Source: Patescibacteria group bacterium
GTDB taxonomy: Bacteria; Patescibacteriota; Microgenomatia; Levybacterales; UBA12049
Assembly (NCBI GenBank): GCA_018900295.1
Contig: JAHIGH010000248.1
Coordinates: 1 to 6,463 of the forward strand
DNA length: 6,463 nt
Direction of reading: 5' to 3'
Shown here: in pieces, positions 1-6,300 of the stretch
Layout: the number at the start of each line of letters is the position of its first letter
How positions within the stretch are numbered: position 1 is the first letter of the stretch
Made by a program: the position numbers and the translations under genes
Notes under the pieces: model-generated
What the model was told of the DNA's origin: nothing
Seen by the model: the letters and a program-made list of their open reading frames with translations, nothing else
The model's database searches: none

Positions 1-1
1 C

Positions 2-55
2 GGCTTTCAAAATGCAAATATAAAGCGGGTGGGGGAAGTGATTAAAATTGCGTGA
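2..55 (+). CDS. Possible C-terminal tail of a convergent gene (5' part outside window)
   Basis: Reading the plus strand from base 2 gives an uninterrupted 17-residue tail, GFQNANIKRVGEVIKIA, ending at a TGA at 53-55. The alternation of hydrophobic and charged residues looks like a terminal beta-strand pair of a soluble enzyme. A 'GF-N--(I/V)KR(V/I)G' ending is reminiscent of the last strands of class I SAM-dependent methyltransferases, but 17 residues cannot establish a family. The stop lies 2 bases short of the stop of the minus-strand glycosyltransferase at 58, which is the tail-to-tail packing expected of a compact genome. Bases 1-57 hold no better minus-strand gene start. It could still be a chance open frame, since about 50 bases without a stop is unremarkable. 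Only the sequence to the left can decide. Confidence 0.35.
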   Translation, partial: GFQNANIKRVGEVIKIA

Positions 56-57
56 GT

Positions 58-1521
58 TTATAAATTTATTTTTGGATATAAAACTTCTCTTGAATGATTG
101 AATTTCGATGGGCATTGGATTTGGTTATAAACATTGATTGCCCGGGTATCGTAGTCAAATATGATTATTTTTGCATTATTGAGATGAAGGCATTGAAGTT
201 GAGACGCGCTCACTATACTAAAAGGAATTTTTTCTAAATCATATGCTTGACGCATCTCTCCTAAATTGTCATATCTGTATGAATTCGTATCCGAAAGCAA
301 GAGTATGGTATTTTTGATAGTATTACTTCTTTGAGCATCTTGCATAGCTTTTATTACCAATGCCGTGCTGGAATAACCAGAGATATTGAAAACCCCGATT
401 TGGCTTTGATAAAAATTCAGAATAAAGACCAGTGAAAGAGTTAGAACAATAAAATATTTTGGCATTTTTTTCATAATATAATATAATGCAATACCGGCAA
501 ACGCCGCTCCAAATGGCAAGAAAAAAATACCTCTCGTTGTTGGCGCATAAACATATGGCGATGTAATGCCAATAATTATGCATGTACTGATATAGGAAAT
601 AAATAGAAAGAGATATTTATTCTTTCGTATATGGAATAACGCTATGAGTGTTCCGATAAAAGCCAGTATCCGTGAAATGATATCCAGATAAGGCCCGGCG
701 ACAAACTGGGCAAAAATATAATCATAGTTTTTATAGAAAAGAAGAAAATTATGATATATGTTTACCAATATCTGCTTATTATCTGTGAATTCGCGGTGAA
801 GAAAAGTTTTTCCTGCCGGGCCATCCCAGGTAGAAAATTGAACAAGAGAAGGAAATAGCAGTAAGCTATAGCCGAGTATAAGAAAAAGACTGCTTGGAAA
901 TGCCTGTTTAAACCTATCTTTATGAAGTAGTGGTAAAAGATATGGCCAAATAAGAATCGGGAAAATAGGTCCGATATAAATATAAAAGGATACTCCTAAT
1001 AATAATCCTAATATAAAGAAATTTTTTTTAGACGGGTTTTTTGTACAGTTATCTGCAGCGAACAGGCATACCAGAAGAAGAGCAAGCGCTTGAGGCATAT
1101 TTTTACCAACTTTAAAAAAGTTTGCAAGATAAAAAGAGCATTGAAGAAGTATGGTACTATAAAGGGCAATTTCCGGTTCAAATGATTTCTTCATCCATTT
1201 ATAGAAGAAAATGGTTATTGGGATAATGAGCGCGATATTAGATAGTCGCCAAGCAAAATTTGAAAATCCTATTAGCTTCAAAAATAGCGCTTGATAAATG
1301 CTGGAAAGAACTGTGTTTTGCCAGTAAACACCATGAAAATCAAAGGGGTTAATGATAAAGTGACGCGAAACGATTTCTTTAGCAAAGACATAAAAAGCCC
1401 ATTCATCGCCGACGTATGAAAATTTCCAGGAATTGATATTCCAACTGTAATAGATAAGAGCAAGGCAAGTAGTAAAAAAGAGGATTTTTACATGATTGTT
1501 GGTGAAAAATAATTTTCTCAT
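58..1521 (-). CDS. GT39-type (PMT/ArnT-like) membrane glycosyltransferase, 'GDE' subgroup
   Basis: This is a 487-residue polytopic membrane protein, probably a GT-C fold transferase that takes a sugar from a polyprenyl-phosphate carrier to an acceptor on the outer face of the cytoplasmic membrane. After a first hydrophobic helix (about 11-29), the first outside loop carries VGDEWAFY, with D39-E40 in the place of the acidic pair that holds the catalytic Asp in PMT-type enzymes. Amphipathic helices (about 66-90, ending GFSNFAWRLSN) and roughly nine further hydrophobic stretches up to residue 372 follow. The last 110 residues form a hydrophilic domain, expected outside the cell, with only two cysteines (C444 and C470). 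It lacks the HPDER block and the VFD-P tail of its two upstream neighbours, so it is a distinct subgroup and not a third recent copy. The ATG lies 17 bases after the preceding gene's stop; upstream there is only a weak TTTGAG ribosome site. It is probably the last gene of the operon. Family confidence is high; sugar and acceptor are unknown. Confidence 0.85.
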   Translation of the reverse strand: MRKLFFTNNHVKILFFTTCLALIYYSWNINSWKFSYVGDEWAFYVFAKEIVSRHFIINPFDFHGVYWQNTVLSSIYQALFLKLIGFSNFAWRLSNIALIIPITIFFYKWMKKSFEPEIALYSTILLQCSFYLANFFKVGKNMPQALALLLVCLFAADNCTKNPSKKNFFILGLLLGVSFYIYIGPIFPILIWPYLLPLLHKDRFKQAFPSSLFLILGYSLLLFPSLVQFSTWDGPAGKTFLHREFTDNKQILVNIYHNFLLFYKNYDYIFAQFVAGPYLDIISRILAFIGTLIALFHIRKNKYLFLFISYISTCIIIGITSPYVYAPTTRGIFFLPFGAAFAGIALYYIMKKMPKYFIVLTLSLVFILNFYQSQIGVFNISGYSSTALVIKAMQDAQRSNTIKNTILLLSDTNSYRYDNLGEMRQAYDLEKIPFSIVSASQLQCLHLNNAKIIIFDYDTRAINVYNQIQCPSKFNHSREVLYPKINL

Positions 1522-1538
1522 AAACTCAAACTGCTGTT

Positions 1539-3278
1539 TTATAAAGTAGCTTTAATTTTTTGAAAGATCATCACTTTTGGATGATCGAAGACGGTAAAAT
1601 TTTCATCAGCTCCTTGATCGTTTAATGGAATATTAATAAATGGAATCGTCGGATAACTGGTAAATTCCGCAACTTTTTTGAAGCCTAATCTTCCTGAAAA
1701 AAGCATTTGGTAATATTCGGTGGTCTTTGTATAACAGCGACCTGGGGGTAAATGGTCACAGTCAGTCAGTTTTTGAAGAGGGACGTAAAGACGGTTTGAG
1801 GCAATTATAACATAGTCAGTTCGGGCAATAAGACTGTTGATATTTTGCCATTTTTCAGGCGTATCCGGATCGTAGAGTGGAAGTGTTAAGGTCTGATAAC
1901 TTTGCCCTCCGGACAAAGGAAGACCGTCATCCCAGTGCTCTATCGCAATAGTCTTGCCTGGGGGGATATTTTTCAGAATCCAGGAGGTGGTTGCTACTCT
2001 TGTGTTGGGCTGAGTGTAAATGTGAATAAAACTTAAAGGCCAGATGAAAATTAGGGTATAGGATATAGCGTATAGGGCATAGAGTAAAAAACGGTTTTTT
2101 ATGGTATTTTTAAGAAACTTCATGAATTTAGATGCTGCTAATGCTGCAAATAGACAGAGAAGAGGATAGATGGGAAGCATATAGCGCATGAAGCCAATCG
2201 CGAATTTGCCGACTACCAAAAAATAGGTAAGGAAAAAAACCGCTATGATGATTTCTTTTGCCCATTTTCCGTGCTTGTCTTTTGCATAGATCAAACTGAA
2301 GAAATAAATCGCTCCGGCAAAAGCAAGTGTTGCCGAGAACGGCCCCATGCCCCAGAGAAAAATATTTTTCAGTTCGTACAAATATGGTATTTTACCAACG
2401 TACTGAAGCGTATAAGGAAATGTGAATGCGTTGTGTGTCATTGCCGACTGCTCCATTGTTTGCCGCCAAAATTCTTTAAAATCAATCAACGCGTATGGCT
2501 CGGAGATAATAAATATTATTATTGTTGTAATGCTTATTATTACCGCATAAAAAATAAGATGTTTAAGAAACGACGGAACATGCGGAAGCCAGAGGCGTGG
2601 CCGATGAGGCTGCTTGAGAAAGAGCAAGGTAAAATCCGCTACCAATGTTGCCCCTATGGCAACAAGTAAAACCAGCGCGCTTATTTTTGTTACCAAAGCC
2701 ATACCAAAAAAGACGCCGATGAGCATAGCTCGCTTTGAGCTTGGTTTGTCATAAAAAAGAATAAGTTGGTAAAGAGCCGCTAAGGAGAAGAACGTCAGGA
2801 GCGTGTCTACCGCATAAAAATGAGAAAGCTGGATCGGAAGAACGCTTACGGCATAAAAAAGAGCGCTTAAGTATCCTACCGTAAGGCTATGCAATTTTTT
2901 TCCAAGGTAAAATATCAAGAGCACTGTTCCCAGATCAAATATTGCCGACATAAATCTTCCGGCGATATTGATCAGGCCATATGTGGTAAAAGCAGGTTCA
3001 AAAAAACCAAGGCCTTCGCCAATAATTTTTAATAGGTAAAACGGAAAACTACCGTAAGCAAAAAGGTGAGGATTCCATGTACTCTCAGGCGTGAAAAAAG
3101 AAGTTAGGTTGTCTACCGGAAAACGCAATTCAACTACTTTCATAATAATTGCCCGCTCATCCGGATGAAGATGGTATCCCTGATCCCAGTTGAGATTATA
3201 GAAACGCAAAAAAGCAGCAAGTAATAATATCCCGAAAAGGATAAATTTTGTCGATAATTTTAAATTATAAATTCTCAT
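1539..3278 (-). CDS. GT39-type (phospholipid-carrier-dependent) membrane glycosyltransferase, HPDER subgroup
   Basis: From the ATG at 3278 this encodes 579 residues, about the usual length for PMT/ArnT-like enzymes. It should be a multi-spanning transferase using a lipid-linked sugar on the outer face of the membrane. TM1 (about 11-25) runs into FLRFYNLNWD. The first outside loop holds HPDER (38-42), whose D40-E41 is the likely catalytic acidic pair, then FAYGSFPFYLLK (73-84). Further family-like blocks are HFYAVDT (153-159), EPYALID (260-266) and KFAIGFMRYMLPIYP (358-372). About ten more hydrophobic helices end near residue 420. The C-terminal domain (423-579) contains EHWDDGLP, two cysteines (C507 and C515), and ends TVFDHPKVMIFQK. 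Start choice: the frame stays open to a TTG at 3332 and an ATG at 3317. Those starts would add 18 or 13 residues encoded entirely inside the upstream gene, and neither has a good ribosome site. The ATG at 3278 leaves only a 14-base overlap and places TM1 normally, but it also lacks a Shine-Dalgarno, so reinitiation after the upstream stop is plausible. Confidence 0.87.
   Translation of the reverse strand: MRIYNLKLSTKFILFGILLLAAFLRFYNLNWDQGYHLHPDERAIIMKVVELRFPVDNLTSFFTPESTWNPHLFAYGSFPFYLLKIIGEGLGFFEPAFTTYGLINIAGRFMSAIFDLGTVLLIFYLGKKLHSLTVGYLSALFYAVSVLPIQLSHFYAVDTLLTFFSLAALYQLILFYDKPSSKRAMLIGVFFGMALVTKISALVLLVAIGATLVADFTLLFLKQPHRPRLWLPHVPSFLKHLIFYAVIISITTIIIFIISEPYALIDFKEFWRQTMEQSAMTHNAFTFPYTLQYVGKIPYLYELKNIFLWGMGPFSATLAFAGAIYFFSLIYAKDKHGKWAKEIIIAVFFLTYFLVVGKFAIGFMRYMLPIYPLLCLFAALAASKFMKFLKNTIKNRFLLYALYAISYTLIFIWPLSFIHIYTQPNTRVATTSWILKNIPPGKTIAIEHWDDGLPLSGGQSYQTLTLPLYDPDTPEKWQNINSLIARTDYVIIASNRLYVPLQKLTDCDHLPPGRCYTKTTEYYQMLFSGRLGFKKVAEFTSYPTIPFINIPLNDQGADENFTVFDHPKVMIFQKIKATL
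3265..3278 (-). other. Overlapping stop/start junction between two glycosyltransferase genes, with an A8 tract
   Basis: The upstream gene ends AAA AAA AAT GAG AAT TTA TAA, and the downstream ATG sits in a different frame inside that run. This gives a 14-base overlap with eight consecutive A residues on the coding strand (3278-3285). There is no Shine-Dalgarno before the ATG. Such overlaps usually mean translational coupling, with ribosomes finishing the first gene restarting on the second. A run of eight A is also long enough for occasional slippage. Confidence 0.55.
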
Positions 3279-4929
3279 TTTTTTTAAATATAAAAACCGT
3301 TGGTCGGTCGAAAACATTGGCTGTCTCTTCAAAGCTAAAGACAGGATTATTTAAGTATGTTATTTTACAAAATATATCGCAAGGCGTTTCGTAGATTTTT
3401 TGAAACCCGTTCGTTTGCGCGAATAATGCTGAATAAAAATCGTGACCATTTGGGTAGATTTGCGCTTCTTGCAATCGAGCTTTAAGGATGCGTTGACTGG
3501 GAAGAATAATATAATCCGATACCGCTAATTGCTCTGCCAGCGTCTGCGGAGTATATTGCGGAGAACTATTGTCCAGATCATAAAAATTATAGAGCGTTAT
3601 GTTGTGAAATGAGCCATTAAACGGAGTTATGCCTAAATCATATACTTCGCTCAGGATAGATAAATTTGGCGGGATATGTTGTTTGGAAAAATTTTTTGCG
3701 GCAATCCGTGTATCTTCTTGAACGAAAGCAGTAATGAAATATGAAATCCCAAATATGGAATTTACGCCAATTAAAATACTTAATAATAAAAACTTAATAA
3801 ATACTCTACGCCTTTTTGATAAAAATACCCAAAAATCAACAGAAGCGATTGCGCAAATAAGATACATGAACGGCAGTGTCGGCACCATGTAGCGTGTCCA
3901 TTTTGCATATAAAAATGCCTGTGGCAAAAATAGAATTAGAAAAAAACCGCAAAGAAGAAGGGATCCAGTATCCCGCGTTTTTATTCCTATAAAAACCAAG
4001 TAAAAAAAGGATGGGATAAATATTACTGTAAGTAAAGGATTGGCCAAAAATGGGAAAATAGAGAAAAACTGAAAAATAACAGCCTTTGTGCCGGTAAATG
4101 ATTGTGTATAAAAAACTTGTGTTGTTCCTGTAACGATGCCTCTTTCATTAAGGAGTCCGTTTTTAAAGTCAGTTGTTATATAGTATGGAGAAAATAGCGC
4201 AGTCAACGCGGATACTAAAAGCAGGCTTACTACAATATGTCTTAGGGCTTTAAGCCAAGATAGTGATTTTTTCTTTACTTCTAAGAGAAGTATTATAATT
4301 GGAAATGCGACAAGTATTAGAAGGGTAATTTTTGAGGCAGCGCCTAATGAAATAAAGAGCAAAGCGAGATAATAAAAATATATTTTTTTCGATTGCATAA
4401 AAAGGAGAAGTAAGAAAAAAACCGTTAACGAACAAAAAGAGATAAACCCATCAAATGTCCCAAAGTGAGCCTGTTGAATAAAACCGACGGAAAAGATTGA
4501 AAAAAGAAGCGCAAGAAACGCGGTTTTTTTGGACCAAAATTTCCCGCAGAAAAAAATTACCGGTAAGAGTAAAATAGAAAAAAATGCCGACAAAAAACGC
4601 AGGATTAGTATCGACTCCGCAAACGAATCGGAAATACCTGCAAAGCCCCAAAAAGGAGTAGGTATTGATTTTATCAACGATGCTAAAAGAATCGGAAAAT
4701 TGCCGTAAGCAAAGGTTCCTTTAAGAAATGATGAAATTGTCGTAAAAGAAGAAGAAGCTACAACGCCAGCGATATTTCTTTCGTCAGGATGGAAATAAAA
4801 CGGCGATCCCCAATTAAGGTTGTAAAACCGAAAGAAAGCAGAAACGAGCATTAAAATAGTAATAAAGAAAAGTGTGTGTTTTTCTGTAAATAAACATATA
4901 GAAATGATTCTCCGGGTACTATTTTGCAT
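3265..4929 (-). CDS. GT39-type (phospholipid-carrier-dependent) membrane glycosyltransferase, HPDER subgroup
   Basis: This 554-residue polytopic protein is a diverged paralogue of the next gene downstream. Shared landmarks in the same order are FFRFYNLNW (32-40), HPDER (47-51, with D49-E50 as the presumed catalytic pair), FAYGNFP (73-79), QAHFGTFD (153-160), SPYYITTDF (247-255), KWTRYMVPTLP (343-353) and a terminal VFDRPTVFIFKK (539-550). It lacks the Asp that directly follows 'LNW' in its paralogue. About eleven hydrophobic helices span residues 20-402. The rest is a hydrophilic domain, expected outside the cell, with two close cysteines (C517 and C521). The ATG at 4929 is the first start after an in-frame TAA two codons upstream; AGGT 11 bases before it is a weak, distant ribosome site. 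It is the first glycosyltransferase after a 72-base gap, and its end overlaps the next gene. Carrier, sugar and acceptor are not readable; transfer to a surface glycan or protein is inferred. Confidence 0.87.
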   Translation of the reverse strand: MQNSTRRIISICLFTEKHTLFFITILMLVSAFFRFYNLNWGSPFYFHPDERNIAGVVASSSFTTISSFLKGTFAYGNFPILLASLIKSIPTPFWGFAGISDSFAESILILRFLSAFFSILLLPVIFFCGKFWSKKTAFLALLFSIFSVGFIQQAHFGTFDGFISFCSLTVFFLLLLFMQSKKIYFYYLALLFISLGAASKITLLILVAFPIIILLLEVKKKSLSWLKALRHIVVSLLLVSALTALFSPYYITTDFKNGLLNERGIVTGTTQVFYTQSFTGTKAVIFQFFSIFPFLANPLLTVIFIPSFFYLVFIGIKTRDTGSLLLCGFFLILFLPQAFLYAKWTRYMVPTLPFMYLICAIASVDFWVFLSKRRRVFIKFLLLSILIGVNSIFGISYFITAFVQEDTRIAAKNFSKQHIPPNLSILSEVYDLGITPFNGSFHNITLYNFYDLDNSSPQYTPQTLAEQLAVSDYIILPSQRILKARLQEAQIYPNGHDFYSALFAQTNGFQKIYETPCDIFCKITYLNNPVFSFEETANVFDRPTVFIFKKNENL

Positions 4930-5001
4930 TAATTATATTAACCTGATTAAATAAAAGATACAAAACATAAATTATGAGGAGATGAATATAAAATTTTATT
5001 T
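4930..5001 (-). other. 72-base AT-rich intergenic gap between oxidoreductase and glycosyltransferase genes
   Basis: This is the only gap of more than 20 bases in the window. It is very AT-rich and contains no G+C-rich stem followed by a T run, so I see no intrinsic terminator for the oxidoreductase gene. A TATAAT hexamer lies 2 bases before the ATG, too close to act as a normal -10 box for that start, and no good -35 box is paired with it. The weak AGGT ribosome site is at its downstream end. Read-through from the oxidoreductase gene into the glycosyltransferases is the simplest reading, but a weak internal promoter cannot be excluded. Confidence 0.5.
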
Positions 5002-6300
5002 CTATATTTTGGTATATTCATGCACCATACTCGCCGTTTTTTCCCCCAACTCCACTGCGTAATTAGTGCCCCTATCCCAAGGATATACCTGCTGCATATT
5101 AGCCAGATATATATTGGGTAACGGAGTGGCGATTGAAGGGATTAACTTTGAATAATATGGAGGAATAATCGGCTGGGCAAATGGAGTCTTAAATAATTTA
5201 TAGTCAATTAAATTATTTTTGTATGCGGAATTGATTTTTCGTAAAAAGGGATCATAAGTTGAGAGCAACTTTTCTTTTGACGCGAGAAACTTGGGATGAT
5301 CCGAAGTGGTGTAATTTCCAACGTATACAATGTGCTCATTGTTATAATGCCTTTTGTCCATAAAATTTGTGTGTTCAACTATTGCCATAATTCCGGCCGC
5401 GCTATCGCAAATACTAAGCCAATATGTTTTATCCGGAAAAAATTGCTTATTGAGCCTTAAAACCAGATTCGTTGCTCCCAGGGAATTAAGTCGTCCCAGT
5501 GAATTTTTATAATTTTGGGATAGTTGTGGCGCAATTTCTAAAAAACCAGTAGAAGGAATAGTGATTATCGCAGAATCAAATTTGCGGATATTTTCCTTCT
5601 TTCTTTCTGAAACGCGTAAAAAAACACCATTATCTTCTTTGACCGAAGTTACTTCCATATTGAAAAAAACGTTTCCACCAAGTTTGATAATTTTTTCTAT
5701 CAATGCGTTTGCGAATTGCAAAAATCCTCCTACGGGATACACAAGTGACTGAGTGCGCTTTCTGATCCTTGCCCAAAACCACGCGAGTGAAACTTCATCG
5801 CTATATTTTCCGAATTTATTGGTAAATTGCGGTTCCCAAATTAATCTATAAGCTTTTTTCCCCATCACTTTGGGCAGGAAACTGCCCGCATTAATCCCCT
5901 CCAGCGGCTTCCAAAACGGGTCATAACGAATGACGCCTATGGCAGCAGCCATTCGTAATTTATCAAATAAAGAGAGCTTGGGGAAGCGCAATATGCTTTG
6001 CGGAGAATCAAATTGATAAAGTTGATCTTCAACGTATACTGATGTTACGGGTTTACACATGATTGTCTTATATCCGATTTCCGCTGCCAGCCCAAGTATA
6101 TGAATATCGTTAGTAAACCAATGATGATAATATTCTTCCAGAGTCCATTCCCATGCTTTTTCCCTGAATCCGCCGGACATCCCGCCCGGGCGATCACGTT
6201 TTTCAAAAACCGTCACCTCATGTCCGATTTGTAGTAAGCGAAAGCCTGCCGCGAGTCCAGTAAAACCGGCTCCAATGATTGCAATTTTCTTCTTAATCAT
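5002..6300 (-). CDS. FAD/NAD(P)-dependent oxidoreductase, amine-oxidase/protoporphyrinogen-oxidase-like
   Basis: This is a 432-residue soluble flavoprotein of the superfamily that includes amine oxidases, protoporphyrinogen oxidase-like proteins, phytoene desaturases and UDP-galactopyranose mutase. The N-terminus is a Rossmann FAD-binding fold: KIAIIGAGFTGLAAG (5-19) has the GxGxxG loop, E33 ends the second strand (VTVFEK) and should bind the ribose, and RPGGMSGG (37-44) is the GG motif. Internal blocks are YYHHWF (57-62), WEPQFTNKFGKYSDEVSLAW (155-174), YPVGGF (188-193) and AIITIPS (244-250). The C-terminus closes the flavin site with NIYLANMQQVYPWDRGTNYA (396-415). There is no signal peptide or membrane helix, so it acts in the cytoplasm. 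Length is complete. The ATG overlaps the upstream TGA (ATGA) without a Shine-Dalgarno. The substrate is unknown: the name HemY/protoporphyrinogen oxidase would over-annotate it, because no haem gene is nearby. Its place in a glycosyltransferase operon suggests a sugar or polyprenyl/lipid precursor as substrate, which is inference. Confidence 0.88.
   Translation of the reverse strand: MIKKKIAIIGAGFTGLAAGFRLLQIGHEVTVFEKRDRPGGMSGGFREKAWEWTLEEYYHHWFTNDIHILGLAAEIGYKTIMCKPVTSVYVEDQLYQFDSPQSILRFPKLSLFDKLRMAAAIGVIRYDPFWKPLEGINAGSFLPKVMGKKAYRLIWEPQFTNKFGKYSDEVSLAWFWARIRKRTQSLVYPVGGFLQFANALIEKIIKLGGNVFFNMEVTSVKEDNGVFLRVSERKKENIRKFDSAIITIPSTGFLEIAPQLSQNYKNSLGRLNSLGATNLVLRLNKQFFPDKTYWLSICDSAAGIMAIVEHTNFMDKRHYNNEHIVYVGNYTTSDHPKFLASKEKLLSTYDPFLRKINSAYKNNLIDYKLFKTPFAQPIIPPYYSKLIPSIATPLPNIYLANMQQVYPWDRGTNYAVELGEKTASMVHEYTKI
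6297..6300 (-). promoter_or_regulatory. ATGA stop/start overlap (translational coupling)
   Basis: The TGA ending the surface-protein gene (6297-6299) shares bases with the ATG starting the oxidoreductase gene (6298-6300). The preceding bases, TTCTTCCTTTT, contain no Shine-Dalgarno. Terminating ribosomes therefore probably restart here, tying oxidoreductase output to translation of the surface protein. Confidence 0.65.

Noticed and set aside
323..1463. Two short minus-strand open frames (323-583 and 1278-1463)
   Set aside because: Both are out-of-frame readings inside the 487-residue glycosyltransferase, with no independent support.
2271..2669. 132-codon plus-strand open frame
   Set aside because: It lies wholly opposite a well-supported glycosyltransferase gene, is cysteine- and arginine-rich without domain character, and has no family resemblance: an antisense shadow.
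4250..4651. Two short minus-strand open frames (61 and 66 codons)
   Set aside because: Both are out-of-frame readings of the membrane-helix region of the 554-residue glycosyltransferase.
4932..4937. TATAAT hexamer just before the glycosyltransferase ATG, considered as a promoter -10 box
   Set aside because: It ends 2 bases before the ATG, so transcription would begin inside the second codon. The nearest TTGTAT is 20 bases away and a poor -35. In such AT-rich sequence the match is expected by chance.
4988..4999. Perfect 12-base palindrome ATAAAATTTTAT after the oxidoreductase stop
   Set aside because: It consists only of A and T with no loop, too weak for a terminator hairpin. It could be an operator in principle, but nothing else supports that.
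5561..5752. 63-codon plus-strand open frame
   Set aside because: It is antisense to the oxidoreductase gene, short, and without recognisable features.
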